64,000 bases of DNA from Planctomycetota bacterium (lineage in GTDB: Bacteria; Planctomycetota; Uabimicrobiia; Uabimicrobiales; Uabimicrobiaceae): assembly GCA_029260735.1 (NCBI GenBank), contig JAJDCR010000131.1, forward strand, positions 52,111 to 116,110, written 5' to 3'. Below the pieces are notes generated by a model. It was not told where the DNA came from. It made no database searches and worked only from the letters and a program-made list of their open reading frames with translations. The stretch's first letter is position 1; each line of letters begins with the position of its first letter. This document shows, in pieces, positions 34,765 to 43,595 of this stretch. The translations under genes were made by a program, and so were the position numbers.

Positions 34765-35887
34765 TTAAGGGTAAGAGCAATTCGCTCAACAAAATATGCC
34801 CTTTAAAATCTAAGTGGCTATATGTGAGAAAATTTTGGGTTGGAACGCAACGGGTTAAATCGACGCAAGGGACATTATATTTTTCTAAAGTTTTTTCCAT
34901 TCTCTGATGAAATTTTTCGATTCTTTCCAAACTATTGGAAGGAATAACTTCATGAGCGAGAGGCATCCAAAGCCAAAGAGCCTTGGTTTGTTTTTTATGA
35001 AAATCTGCAAATAAGGCAGGAGAAAGATGATCAAAAGTATATTCGCGCTCAGTAATCTCCTCATCCGAGGGACAAAAATAAGAGGAACGGAGTTTCTCCC
35101 TTTCGCGGATATAGCTTTTTTTACGACCTTCGAGCATCCATTGATTATTTTTTTTCGCCCAATTAAGTTGGGATTCTTGCTGAGAAAAATTTTTGAGCTG
35201 ATCCAAGGGCTTAAAGGGAGTAATATGTTGTCCGAAGATGAAGGGATGTTGTGCTCGGTCTGTCTTTTTAGCAATATATGTGTGAACCATTTTTTGAGCG
35301 CGCCTAAGATGAAAAGAGCGACATCCAAAGGCCCGAGCAATATCTAAATAGCTCAGTTGAGAGAAAAGAAAGCTATGGGAAAGCTTTGGCCAAAGCCAAG
35401 GATCACCCGCCAGCAAATATACGTCCGAATTAGCGGCGGGAAAATCAAGATTAACTTGAGATAAGAAATCAATATTCTTGTAGCTTAGCAAAAAAATCAC
35501 AAGATAAGCTTCGCGCTGAATCGCTTGTCGGGCCAAAAGCTCCCAATCACTTGTGCGAACAGCGGAACATGACCAGTTTTCTAAATGGCAATCAGGATAC
35601 TTTGCTCTTAGTTTTTTACGTAGGTAGGCAAAGTAAATTTCATCAGGGTTAGAAACTTCTCGCCCAACTCCCTGAGAGTTACTGATTAAAACGACTAGCT
35701 TAGAGCTCGGTTGATCTTCTTTTTGGCAAACATACTCCGGCCAACCAAATCGATGGAGAGGATTTCTTGCCACTTCCCCTGCTCTTAACTGTTTATGATA
35801 AGGAGAAACAAAATAAGCCATTATCTCTGCCAAAACCAAAAAAAGAAAAAACCAAAAAAAAGCACTCGATAGAATTTTTGTTTTCAT
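34745..35887 (-). CDS. Membrane-anchored SGNH/DltD-like acyltransferase or esterase
   Basis: A 380-residue protein with one N-terminal helix (about 8-28) and an extracytoplasmic SGNH-type domain. Block I reads VLISNSQGVG, with the nucleophile Ser, and the C-terminal block reads YSHLDFKGH, with the catalytic Asp and His. This is the DltD/AlgJ style used to complete transfer of acyl groups to an envelope polymer. It lies between the polytopic protein and the MBOAT gene and overlaps the latter. The acceptor is unknown. Confidence 0.82.
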   Translation of the reverse strand: MKTKILSSAFFWFFLFLVLAEIMAYFVSPYHKQLRAGEVARNPLHRFGWPEYVCQKEDQPSSKLVVLISNSQGVGREVSNPDEIYFAYLRKKLRAKYPDCHLENWSCSAVRTSDWELLARQAIQREAYLVIFLLSYKNIDFLSQVNLDFPAANSDVYLLAGDPWLWPKLSHSFLFSQLSYLDIARAFGCRSFHLRRAQKMVHTYIAKKTDRAQHPFIFGQHITPFKPLDQLKNFSQQESQLNWAKKNNQWMLEGRKKSYIREREKLRSSYFCPSDEEITEREYTFDHLSPALFADFHKKQTKALWLWMPLAHEVIPSNSLERIEKFHQRMEKTLEKYNVPCVDLTRCVPTQNFLTYSHLDFKGHILLSELLLPLIENALP

Positions 35888-35896
35888 TGGTTTTTT

Positions 35897-36769
35897 CTAA
35901 CTAGTTTTAGCCGGGAGTACTTGGGGAGTAAACCATTTAGTTATCCACTCAGGATGTGCTTTCGAAAGTCCAAAGGAAATAGTAATGTGAATAAAAGACC
36001 ATAGAACAAACTGAAATCCCATAAACTCTTTTGAGAAGGCAACACTGCCTAAGCCGATCGGAGTTAAGAGGAAAATCCCTCCTGTCACCAGTAAGGTAAC
36101 TCCCAAATAGTTAAAAACAGACTTCTTTCCTTGGCGAGCTATCATTTGAAGAGGGATCAGACACCAAGAAACAAAATGATAAAAAGCAATATGGAAGATG
36201 CTAAGACTGGTATAATCAGCAAAAGGAATTAGGGCGAGCCCGAGGATTTCCATGCAAGAGTTATTAATTAACTCTTCTCTACTTAATTGATTACGCAATC
36301 TAAAAAGAAAGAAGAAAAAAGTGACATAGCTAATTGCTAACCCAACAAAAAGAACGTTCGGATCTATCAACATCAAACTTGGTGTATAGCGAAGCAAAAC
36401 AGCATAAAGAAAGAGATGAAGAAAAACCCCGCTGGTTCGTAGCCCTGTTAAATCCACTTTGTTTTTCATTGTGCGATTTAACATATAAACTTCATTGAAA
36501 GCATGGTGAATAGCAAAGTAGATAGTTAGAGAAAAACGGTTCAAAAAAAGTATTGTCCCCATCGTGAGAACAACAATAAAAGGATAGAGGGTTTGGCTAT
36601 CTTGAGAAACTTGGCGAACTAAGCGTCTAGAGTACCATAAACCAATAAAATAATGACCAAAACCTAAACACCAAACAATCGACCATAAGGTTATTTGATC
36701 GGGTACTTGCCAAGCAAACCAGACAGTAAAAAGTAAGCTAAAAATTCGAATCATAGAGTGCAAAGGCAT
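35897..36769 (-). CDS. Polytopic His-rich membrane protein, first gene of Dlt-like operon
   Basis: A 290-residue protein with about eight membrane helices and no signal. Histidines are concentrated near helix ends: GHYFIGLWYSRR, FAIHHAFNEVYML, FHIAFYHFVSW and SFIHITISFGL, which may bind metal or substrate. I do not recognise a family. It is the promoter-proximal gene of the operon, 9 bases before the SGNH gene, and might be an extra membrane subunit of the transfer complex or a lipid-modifying enzyme. No catalytic motif is certain. Confidence 0.65.
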   Translation of the reverse strand: MPLHSMIRIFSLLFTVWFAWQVPDQITLWSIVWCLGFGHYFIGLWYSRRLVRQVSQDSQTLYPFIVVLTMGTILFLNRFSLTIYFAIHHAFNEVYMLNRTMKNKVDLTGLRTSGVFLHLFLYAVLLRYTPSLMLIDPNVLFVGLAISYVTFFFFLFRLRNQLSREELINNSCMEILGLALIPFADYTSLSIFHIAFYHFVSWCLIPLQMIARQGKKSVFNYLGVTLLVTGGIFLLTPIGLGSVAFSKEFMGFQFVLWSFIHITISFGLSKAHPEWITKWFTPQVLPAKTS

Positions 36770-36875
36770 GGAGTTTTTTTCCTCTTAGACTTTCTGTAAC
36801 CAAAACAATAAGTCTTGATTAGAGAAAGTGGCTCAATTTTAGTTTTTGCAACTTGAAGTTTCTTTCTTATTCTGT

Positions 36876-37166
36876 CTACTCCTCAGAATCTAAGAGATCG
36901 GTATACCCTGAATCATCGGAGTTTTCCAAGCGCTCTCTTCGTCTCTGGACAACAAGGGCCCGAAATTCTTCTTTTGTTTTCACTCTCATGAGTTGCTGGC
37001 CAAAAGGATTTTTCTGTAATCTTTCCCAAGCTTTATCAAGCTTCTCTTCATCAATTTCAATTTCCCCATCTTCAGTCAATGTAGGAGTCGCAAGAGTAGT
37101 ATTTTCCTTTTCACAAGCAGAAAAAAACAAAAGAGATAGTATGAAAATGATTACTAAATTTTTCAT
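36876..37166 (-). CDS. Small lipoprotein coupled to pseudopilin
   Basis: A 96-residue lipoprotein with lipobox LFFSAC near residue 18, acid-rich afterwards and helical (EEKLDKAWERLQKN). Its start overlaps the pseudopilin stop (ATGA type), so the two are made together. It may be an accessory or pilotin-like protein of a type II-like secretion or pseudopilus machine, but the sequence shows no known fold. Confidence 0.72.
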   Translation of the reverse strand: MKNLVIIFILSLLFFSACEKENTTLATPTLTEDGEIEIDEEKLDKAWERLQKNPFGQQLMRVKTKEEFRALVVQRRRERLENSDDSGYTDLLDSEE

Positions 37167-37777
37167 GATTCTTGAGGAAGTCTCCCTCCACCTTCAAAAC
37201 CATCACTGTTTGCTCCTGGAATGATAACTGCCCCAAAAGAACCTCCCTCGGGATCTCCTTGAACGCGGCCATCAGAGAGAGATGCTTTACCATCGATCCT
37301 ATTATCAAGTATTTTGATACTAGCCCCTGGTACATTGGTTACTCCAGCATCTCCACCACTAGATCCAGAAGAGCTCTCTTCATCGAAAACAAAAAGAACC
37401 CAATCATCTTGCCCGCCGCCAAAGGTGACGAATGAAGCATAACCTATTTGGTAAACTCCGCCCCAGGGAGTAAGCCCGACAGAGTTTTTATTGACGTAAG
37501 GTCCATCCCAGCCTGCTATACTGGAATCTATAACCAAGTCTGTTGCTGGAACTGGTACAGGAAAAGTTACCCCAAAGCTAAGGTTGGGATAAGTATTTGT
37601 ATCTGCGTTATAAGCTTGGCCAGCATTTTCTAGAGAAGAAATAGCTGTCATAAAACGAGAAATACGAGATTTCTCAATAAAGTTATTAATCAAAGGAATC
37701 AAGGCTACTGCTAATATCGCCAAAATTGCTATCACTACAATTAGTTCAATTAATGTAAAAGCTTTATTCTTATTCAT
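37163..37777 (-). CDS. Type II secretion-like pseudopilin (GspG-like)
   Basis: A 204-residue prepilin. The leader MNKNKA is followed by FTLIELIVVIAILAILAVA, the classic type III signal helix; cleavage would be at A|F, less usual than G|F. A GspG-style region WDGPYVNKN...TPWGGVYQ follows, then a Ser/Gly-rich tail. GspG-like proteins build the pseudopilus that drives secretion across the outer membrane. It is a close paralogue of the next upstream gene and has its own promoter. Confidence 0.88.
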   Translation of the reverse strand: MNKNKAFTLIELIVVIAILAILAVALIPLINNFIEKSRISRFMTAISSLENAGQAYNADTNTYPNLSFGVTFPVPVPATDLVIDSSIAGWDGPYVNKNSVGLTPWGGVYQIGYASFVTFGGGQDDWVLFVFDEESSSGSSGGDAGVTNVPGASIKILDNRIDGKASLSDGRVQGDPEGGSFGAVIIPGANSDGFEGGGRLPQES

Positions 37778-37822
37778 ATTTTTTCCTAAGTAAAAAAGTC
37801 TAAAGTGCCTTTATTTTCTTGG

Positions 37823-37851
37823 ATTATAATTAATTAGAAAAGTATTGTCTA
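37823..37851 (-). promoter_or_regulatory. Strong sigma70-like promoter for pseudopilin 37777
   Basis: On the minus strand TAGACA (37851-37846) and a perfect TATAAT (37828-37823) are 17 bases apart, about 50 bases before the start codon. Confidence 0.7.
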
Positions 37852-37872
37852 GTTTTCTTTACGAGAAAAACA

Positions 37873-38460
37873 CTAGTCGTCTATTTCGACAAAGCCATTT
37901 TCGCCGGCAACTCCTGGAATAATTACTGCTCCAAAAGCACTTCCATCAGGAGCTGCTTGGACACGACCATCCAAGAAGTCGACTTTGCCATCTATTTTAT
38001 TATCGATGATCTTGATACTGCTAACAGGAAGATTAATTTCATCTTCACCTGATCCTGAACTGCCTCCGACAGAAAAAATAAAAATTGCCCAGTCGATAGA
38101 GTTACGACCAGAAAATTCAACGTAGCCTAATTGATAAACTCCACCCCAGGGAGTCAATCCAACAGCATTTTTGCTTACATAAGGGCCATCCCAACCTGAT
38201 ATGCCTGAATCTTCAGACAACTCCGTCAATGAAATTGGTAGAGGAAAGCCTCCCCCTTCCTCAAGATTGGGATAAGAGTTAGTGTCTGCATTAAAAGCTT
38301 GGCCTGCTGACTCCAAAGAAGAAACAGCTGTCATAAAACGAGAAATACGAGATTTCTCAATAAAATTGTTAATTAGGGGGATTAGTGCAACTGCAAGTAT
38401 CGCTAAAATTGCAATAACTACGATTAATTCAATTAAAGTAAAGGCTTTTTGTTTTTTCAT
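37873..38460 (-). CDS. Type II secretion-like pseudopilin (GspG-like), paralogue
   Basis: A 195-residue prepilin from ATG 38460; an upstream ATG at 38472 overlaps the ribosome binding site GAGGAC and is rejected. The leader MKKQKA precedes the same hydrophobic helix as in the downstream paralogue, with shared WDGPYV, TPWGGVYQ and a late RIDGK/KIDGK motif, so the pair is a recent duplication. The tails differ. Two GspG-like proteins may form different pili or have alternate roles at the tip and shaft. Confidence 0.88.
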   Translation of the reverse strand: MKKQKAFTLIELIVVIAILAILAVALIPLINNFIEKSRISRFMTAVSSLESAGQAFNADTNSYPNLEEGGGFPLPISLTELSEDSGISGWDGPYVSKNAVGLTPWGGVYQLGYVEFSGRNSIDWAIFIFSVGGSSGSGEDEINLPVSSIKIIDNKIDGKVDFLDGRVQAAPDGSAFGAVIIPGVAGENGFVEIDD

Positions 38461-38516
38461 TTTTGTCCTCATTTATATTTATGGTTGGCTAGATTTAAAG
38501 GAATAGCCATCTGTAT

Positions 38517-38545
38517 AAAATACCATTTTTCAACTATATAATCAA
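38517..38545 (-). promoter_or_regulatory. Possible sigma70 promoter for pseudopilin 38460
   Basis: On the minus strand TTGATT (38545-38540) and TATTTT (38522-38517) are 17 bases apart. Confidence 0.35.
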
Positions 38546-38649
38546 TCTGCTTATTTTATTTTATTCTATTAATATAAAATATGGGAAATGTTTTTTTAGC
38601 GAGATTATAGATGAAAATACAAGTTTTCTTTATTCTAAAATAAGAGCCG

Positions 38650-38678
38650 TTGACAAGATGGAACAAATAAAATATTAT
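38650..38678 (+). promoter_or_regulatory. Near-consensus sigma70 promoter for the ABC-2 operon
   Basis: TTGACA (38650-38655) and TATTAT (38673-38678) are exactly 17 bases apart. The first ATG of the transporter operon follows at 38747. Confidence 0.72.
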
Positions 38679-38746
38679 CCGATAAAACTTTAGCCTCTCG
38701 CGTCAACCAATTACTCTCCCGAGAGTTTTCTCTCAAAAACTTAGAA

Positions 38747-39754
38747 ATGAATCTCATGATTGAAGTAAAAAACTTAAAGAAAACTTTTCGAGTTCACGAA
38801 AAAGAGCCTGGATTACAAGGCTCCATTCATTCTCTTTTTCGACGTCAATGGATAAAAAAAGAAGCTCTTCGAGACGTTTCTTTAGCTGTAAAGCCAGGAG
38901 AGATATTAGGACTACTAGGGGCCAATGGGGCAGGAAAAACAACCTTAGTGAAGGTCCTTGCTGGTATTATTTACCCTGACTCTGGTTTCGTAAAAGTTTT
39001 AGGGCATGTTCCTTGGCAGCGAGAAAACCAGTTTCGAAAACAAATTGCTCTCATCATGGGGCAAAAAGCTCAATTATGGTGGGATCTTCCCGCTGCTGAT
39101 TGCTTTTTACTATTGCGAGAAATTTATCAAGTTCCTCCTCTTCAGTATCGCAAGACTCTTGATTTTCTATCGGCGAGCTTAGGAGTAAAGGATCTTCTTA
39201 AAATTCAAATTCGGCGTTTGAGTTTAGGGGAAAGAATGAAAATGGAATTGATTGCAGCTCTTTTGCATCAACCCAAAGTGGTTTTCTTAGATGAGCCGAC
39301 GATTGGCCTAGATTTTACCTCTCAAAGAGCCATTCGCGATTTTCTTCTCCAATACCGCGAAGAGCACCAAGCCGCCATGATCTTGACTTCTCACTATATG
39401 GAAGATATAGAAAGTCTCTGTGAAAGAATTGTTATCATTCGGCAAGGTAAATTTGTCTACGATGGGCCTCTCGCTCAAATTGCCGATCAGTGCCGCCAAG
39501 AAAAAGTGATTTCGGTGACCTTTTCGGGAGAAAACTACGAAAAAAATATTCCCTTTTTACTAGAAGGAAAGGGATCCATTTTATCTCAGAGCAATGAAAT
39601 CTTAAAACTCCGCATTCCACGAGAACAGGTTCCTCAAGTGGCCTCTCACTTACTACAGAATTTTCCGGTGATTGATTTAGCTATTTCAGAAGATGAAATT
39701 GCGACTATTATAGAATCTATTTTTAGAGGAGAAGAAAGAGGAGAAGAAAAGTGA
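38747..39754 (+). CDS. ABC-2 exporter ATP-binding protein
   Basis: A 335-residue ATPase. Walker A GANGAGKTT (about 58-66), signature LSLGERMKMEL (about 158), Walker B VVFLDEPTIGLD and the switch His in LTSHYMED are all visible. It is of the type that pairs with ABC-2 permeases of the DUF990 class, here the next two genes. The operon probably exports a small hydrophobic or cationic substrate. The initiator could be ATG 38747 or 38756. The stop overlaps the next start (GTGA). Confidence 0.92.
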   Translation: MNLMIEVKNLKKTFRVHEKEPGLQGSIHSLFRRQWIKKEALRDVSLAVKPGEILGLLGANGAGKTTLVKVLAGIIYPDSGFVKVLGHVPWQRENQFRKQIALIMGQKAQLWWDLPAADCFLLLREIYQVPPLQYRKTLDFLSASLGVKDLLKIQIRRLSLGERMKMELIAALLHQPKVVFLDEPTIGLDFTSQRAIRDFLLQYREEHQAAMILTSHYMEDIESLCERIVIIRQGKFVYDGPLAQIADQCRQEKVISVTFSGENYEKNIPFLLEGKGSILSQSNEILKLRIPREQVPQVASHLLQNFPVIDLAISEDEIATIIESIFRGEERGEEK

Positions 39755-40563
39755 GTAAATTTTCTTGGGTAGGGCAGGTTTTTTCTCTAGAAATTCGCAA
39801 ACATCTTTCCTACCGAGTTGATTTTTGGAGTTATTTTCTAGGAGCAGTAGGAGCTCAACTAGCGATTGCCTACTTTCTTTGGAAATCAATTTTTGACTTC
39901 CTTCAAGTAGAGAAAATGCAAGGCTACAGTTTTTCAGGGCTAATGCTCTACTACCTTTTGGTGCCCCTTCTTAATCAGGTAATTAGAGGAGCCAAACTAG
40001 GCTATATTTCGGAGGAAATCTATCAAGGAAGTCTAACTCGCTATTTAATCTATCCCGTAAATTTCTTTGCTTACAAGTACACTGCTCATGCTGCTTTTTC
40101 CTTTTACTCTTCACTCCAAATTTTGTGTGGTTTAGGAATTTTTGCTCTTTTTTTTCCATGGCCGGCAGATATGAGTATTTCTTTTATTTCTGTTTTAGGT
40201 GGTATTTTTACTGCTTTTCTCTCGGGTTATCTATTTTTTGCTATTTCTGCAATTTTTGAGATGGTAGCCTTTTGGGCTGATAATGTGTGGAGCTTAGTTT
40301 TAATGGTCTACTATACAATCAATCTACTGGGAGGTGGCTACATCCCCTTGTCTTTTTTTCCCCCAACACTAGAAAAAGCTCTTTATTGGTCCCCCTTCCC
40401 TTATTTACTTTCTTTTCCATTAAAAACGCTTCTCGGCCAAGAAAGTCTCTTTTCTTGGCTCCAAGGATTAGGTGTACTTATTTTTTGGGCCTTTGTTTTT
40501 ACAGGACTATTATCCATAGTTTGGCAAAGAGGAACTCGCCAGTATACTGGGGTAGGAATCTAA
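39751..40563 (+). CDS. ABC-2 type permease subunit (DUF990-like)
   Basis: A 270-residue polytopic protein with six helices, similar in layout to ABC-2 membrane proteins of the DUF990 type (FSGLMLYYLL, EEIYQGSLTRYLIYPV, GGYIPLSFFP). It begins with GTG 39751 overlapping the ATPase stop, so translation is coupled. It forms the transmembrane channel with the next-gene subunit; the substrate cannot be told from sequence. Confidence 0.88.
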   Translation: MSKFSWVGQVFSLEIRKHLSYRVDFWSYFLGAVGAQLAIAYFLWKSIFDFLQVEKMQGYSFSGLMLYYLLVPLLNQVIRGAKLGYISEEIYQGSLTRYLIYPVNFFAYKYTAHAAFSFYSSLQILCGLGIFALFFPWPADMSISFISVLGGIFTAFLSGYLFFAISAIFEMVAFWADNVWSLVLMVYYTINLLGGGYIPLSFFPPTLEKALYWSPFPYLLSFPLKTLLGQESLFSWLQGLGVLIFWAFVFTGLLSIVWQRGTRQYTGVGI

Positions 40564-41349
40564 ATGCGCTACCTAAGGTTGTATCTATACTTTTTACGCT
40601 TTTCGATAAGTAGAGCCCTAGAGTTTAGAATTGATTTTTTCTTTCGTATTCTTATGGATTTTCTCTACTATTCTGTCAACATTGCCTTGTACAAAATTTT
40701 ATTTTTGCATACTCCCACTCTTGCTGGGTGGACCGAAGCTCAAGCAATGGTTTTTGTAGGAGCTTATCTTTTTGTTGATGCCCTAAATATGACCATTTTC
40801 TCGAACAATCTTTGGTGGTTTCCCATTTTTGTAAACAGGGGAGACTTAGATTACTATCTCGTTCGCCCTATCTCTTCTCTTTTTTTCTTGAGTCTACGAG
40901 ACTTTGCCGCTAATTCTTTTGTAAACTTATTAATGGCTTTAGCTATTTTAAGCTGGGCTCTTAGCCAATATCCGGGAACATTTACTCTATCTCAGTTATT
41001 CTTATTTTTTTTACTCCTCCTTAACGGAACTTTTTTGTATTATATTTTACATATGCTTTTCTTAATCCCTGTCTTTTGGACACATTCAACTCGAGGTTTT
41101 GACCGTATTTTTCACGGAGTTTCTCAAATAATGGAAAGACCTGATGGTATTTTTGTAGGATGGTCCCGTAAAATAGTGACAACGCTATTGCCTTTTGCTT
41201 TAATTGCTTCTTTTCCCACTCGTTCTCTTTTTGAAGCTTTTTCCTGGGATATTTTGATACATATTTTTTTTATAACTACTTTATTTTTTATGATTCTATT
41301 GTTTCTTTGGGGATTTGCTCTTCGCTTCTATTCATCTGCATCTTCTTAA
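40564..41349 (+). CDS. ABC-2 type permease subunit (DUF990-like), partner
   Basis: A 261-residue polytopic protein starting immediately after the preceding stop. It has six helices and a family signature around RGDLDYYLVRPISSLF. The gene pair resembles heterodimeric ABC-2 permeases in which both half-permeases belong to DUF990. It completes the exporter with the ATPase at 38747. A TCTCTTAAGAGA palindrome shortly after the stop might end the transcript. Confidence 0.88.
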   Translation: MRYLRLYLYFLRFSISRALEFRIDFFFRILMDFLYYSVNIALYKILFLHTPTLAGWTEAQAMVFVGAYLFVDALNMTIFSNNLWWFPIFVNRGDLDYYLVRPISSLFFLSLRDFAANSFVNLLMALAILSWALSQYPGTFTLSQLFLFFLLLLNGTFLYYILHMLFLIPVFWTHSTRGFDRIFHGVSQIMERPDGIFVGWSRKIVTTLLPFALIASFPTRSLFEAFSWDILIHIFFITTLFFMILLFLWGFALRFYSSASS

Positions 41350-41432
41350 GTCTCTTAAGAGAGTTCTTAAATTTAATTTCTAGCAATTTGCACCATAAGT
41401 TACAGAAAAAGAGTGCGTATTAAGGTGATCTT

Positions 41433-42449
41433 ATGTTCGGATTTACAACGGGAAGTATCTTTTTATTAGCGATTTTACTCTTTCTCTTTCCCATTATGTT
41501 CTTTCGAGATTGGTTAAGAGGGGGTCGCTGGCTACGTTTAGCCCAAAGTCTAAACTTGAATTATATTAGAAAAAAGGATGATTATCTAACCCTTATTCCT
41601 GAATTTCAAATGGTTTCTATCCCTCAAGGTTTTCGACAAGTTAGAAATTGTCTAGAAGGAAATATTGACGGGCTTGATGTGAAAATTTTTGATTATTTTT
41701 TCACTTTAGAATCGCGGGAGCAAAAAGTCAACTTTCACGACCTTCCTAATTCAACTTTTGAGCAAACGGTTTGTCTTTTGCATTTACCAAAGCTGAATTT
41801 ACCTCATATTGCACTCTGGCCTATTCACTCGGAAAGTGGGGATTGGAGTAGAGTGTATACCCCAAATAAACTCTCTATAAAAAGTATAAATGAGTTTCTC
41901 GAACATTACTACACAAAACTAGACTCCTCACTGGCCAAAGAAATGCTTTCTTTTGAGCTTCAGGCCTGGTTCCGAAAAAATTGGCGGCACCCCATTTATG
42001 TAGAAGGAAAAGGACAATACCTCCTAATACATACAGGGAAAAAGATTTCTAGAAATCAAGCAACAACTCTTCTGCGTCTCTCTTTTTCTCTTCAGCAATT
42101 TTGGAATCCTCAGAGAATAGTAAGTAATTATAATCTATCCACAAAGAAAGATATGGTAAGTTGTCTTTCTTGCAAAAGTGAGTTTGAAAAAAGCCAAATG
42201 TTCTGTCCTCACTGCGGAAAACCCTTTTATGTCACAGAAGAAGTAGAGAGTTTGTTGAAGTGGAATGTGTGGAGAAAAGTAGCTCTAGTTTTGACTTTAG
42301 TATGGCTCTTAAGCATCGCTCTTTACATTATAGTTTCGGGAAATGAAATAGTCACCCCCATTATGTTGGGAATTGTTGGCGTACCTGCTATCTATAGTAC
42401 TTGCTACTGGCTTCGAGAAAAACTATCTTCTTTCTTCATGCTAATCTAA
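41433..42449 (+). CDS. Membrane protein with internal zinc ribbon
   Basis: A 338-residue protein with one N-terminal helix, a soluble segment of about 220 residues (with WRHPIYVEGKG in the DUF3137 style), a zinc ribbon (CLSCKSEF...CPHCG, near 245-265) and two C-terminal helices. No enzymatic motif is present. Zinc ribbons in such membrane proteins often mediate protein or nucleic-acid contacts. It follows the ABC operon by 83 bases and has upstream the 14-base element TGCGTATTAAGGTG also seen near 13294. Confidence 0.65.
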   Translation: MFGFTTGSIFLLAILLFLFPIMFFRDWLRGGRWLRLAQSLNLNYIRKKDDYLTLIPEFQMVSIPQGFRQVRNCLEGNIDGLDVKIFDYFFTLESREQKVNFHDLPNSTFEQTVCLLHLPKLNLPHIALWPIHSESGDWSRVYTPNKLSIKSINEFLEHYYTKLDSSLAKEMLSFELQAWFRKNWRHPIYVEGKGQYLLIHTGKKISRNQATTLLRLSFSLQQFWNPQRIVSNYNLSTKKDMVSCLSCKSEFEKSQMFCPHCGKPFYVTEEVESLLKWNVWRKVALVLTLVWLLSIALYIIVSGNEIVTPIMLGIVGVPAIYSTCYWLREKLSSFFMLI

Positions 42450-42513
42450 AAAAATATTAATCTTAAAAACCCATTCTAAAGCTATCTAGATTTAAGTCTT
42501 TCCTAGAAGATTA

Positions 42514-43578
42514 TCATCCATTCAAAACTTCTGTCAGTTTCATAATAACATCTTCAAACGAAAGAACTGTTGCTCGATCTTCTTCTGAAAAAGTAAGGAA
42601 AGTCTTTTGCCAAAGACCTAGAATAAGCACCTCTGTTCGAGAAAATGTTTTCTTTTGGTCCCATTTTTTATCAAAATAATAGCGGCTAACCAAATAGAAA
42701 AAAAGTTTTTCTGAGCCTTTATAGACAATGTAAGAGGCATTTTTCTTTCCCTTTTTTTCCTTCTTTTCCTTCTTTATCAGAGGATAAATATCCTTTTGTA
42801 TCTCAATAGGCTTTTCTAAGCGGAGAACCTCTAATAGCTGAGAAACATACCAGTCTTTCGGTAAAAGCATTATTTGCTTTTGTAATTCTTCTCCTTCAGA
42901 GCTTAAACGCAAAAGTAACTCATGTTCTTCTTTTACTTCTAAAACAACCAGTTGGTCTAAATTTTCTTTAGAAAACTGCTTGATAAAACGAGGAAAGAGA
43001 GTCGAAGCATTTTGTAAATCGAGATTAATCCAGTCGTTTTTTTGGATCATTTCCCAATCTTTACGTAAAACAAGAATATCGAAAAAACGCCTCTCCAACT
43101 CCTTGGTTGCTTTAGTAAAACGGTCTTTCAAGTTTTCAGCAGACTCCAGTAACTCTCCAGGAATATCATCAGGATTTTTCTCAGAATATTTTTCCCAGTG
43201 GAGGCGAACTTTCCAGTAGCTCCAAGGACTCTTACTATTCTCCAATAAAAGTTCTGTCTCTTGCATAAAACTCTGCCAATACTGCAAACGCAACTCGTGA
43301 TATTTACTTCGACGCTGGGCTACTTCTTGGTATTTCTGATCCAACCACTCTTGGTAAGAGGCTTCATCTACCATTTTAGAAACAGAGTTTTCTTTTTCCT
43401 TTTCTGGTTCCACTTTATTTGTCCAAAAGGCAAAGTAAAATAAAGTCGAAATAAAAATTACAGAAAAAATAACTGCTATTTGAATGGTGAGAGTGTTTTG
43501 GCGAACAGGCTTTAGCATTTCTTGAGTGGAAGTACGAAAACGCTCTACTGGATCGTCATGTTTGCTCTTATTCGACAT
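42514..43578 (-). CDS. Single-pass membrane coiled-coil protein, kinase operon
   Basis: A 354-residue protein with one membrane helix near 32-52 and a long helical, charged C-terminal domain (to 354), predicted mostly coiled-coil. No known domain is recognised. It follows the zinc-finger kinase-like gene by 17 bases, so it may be its membrane anchor or substrate. The lysine-rich KKEKKEKKGKK patch near 265 is notable. Convergent with the gene at 41433. Confidence 0.6.
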   Translation of the reverse strand: MSNKSKHDDPVERFRTSTQEMLKPVRQNTLTIQIAVIFSVIFISTLFYFAFWTNKVEPEKEKENSVSKMVDEASYQEWLDQKYQEVAQRRSKYHELRLQYWQSFMQETELLLENSKSPWSYWKVRLHWEKYSEKNPDDIPGELLESAENLKDRFTKATKELERRFFDILVLRKDWEMIQKNDWINLDLQNASTLFPRFIKQFSKENLDQLVVLEVKEEHELLLRLSSEGEELQKQIMLLPKDWYVSQLLEVLRLEKPIEIQKDIYPLIKKEKKEKKGKKNASYIVYKGSEKLFFYLVSRYYFDKKWDQKKTFSRTEVLILGLWQKTFLTFSEEDRATVLSFEDVIMKLTEVLNG

Positions 43579-43595
43579 TGAGTTTCATCCTCATT

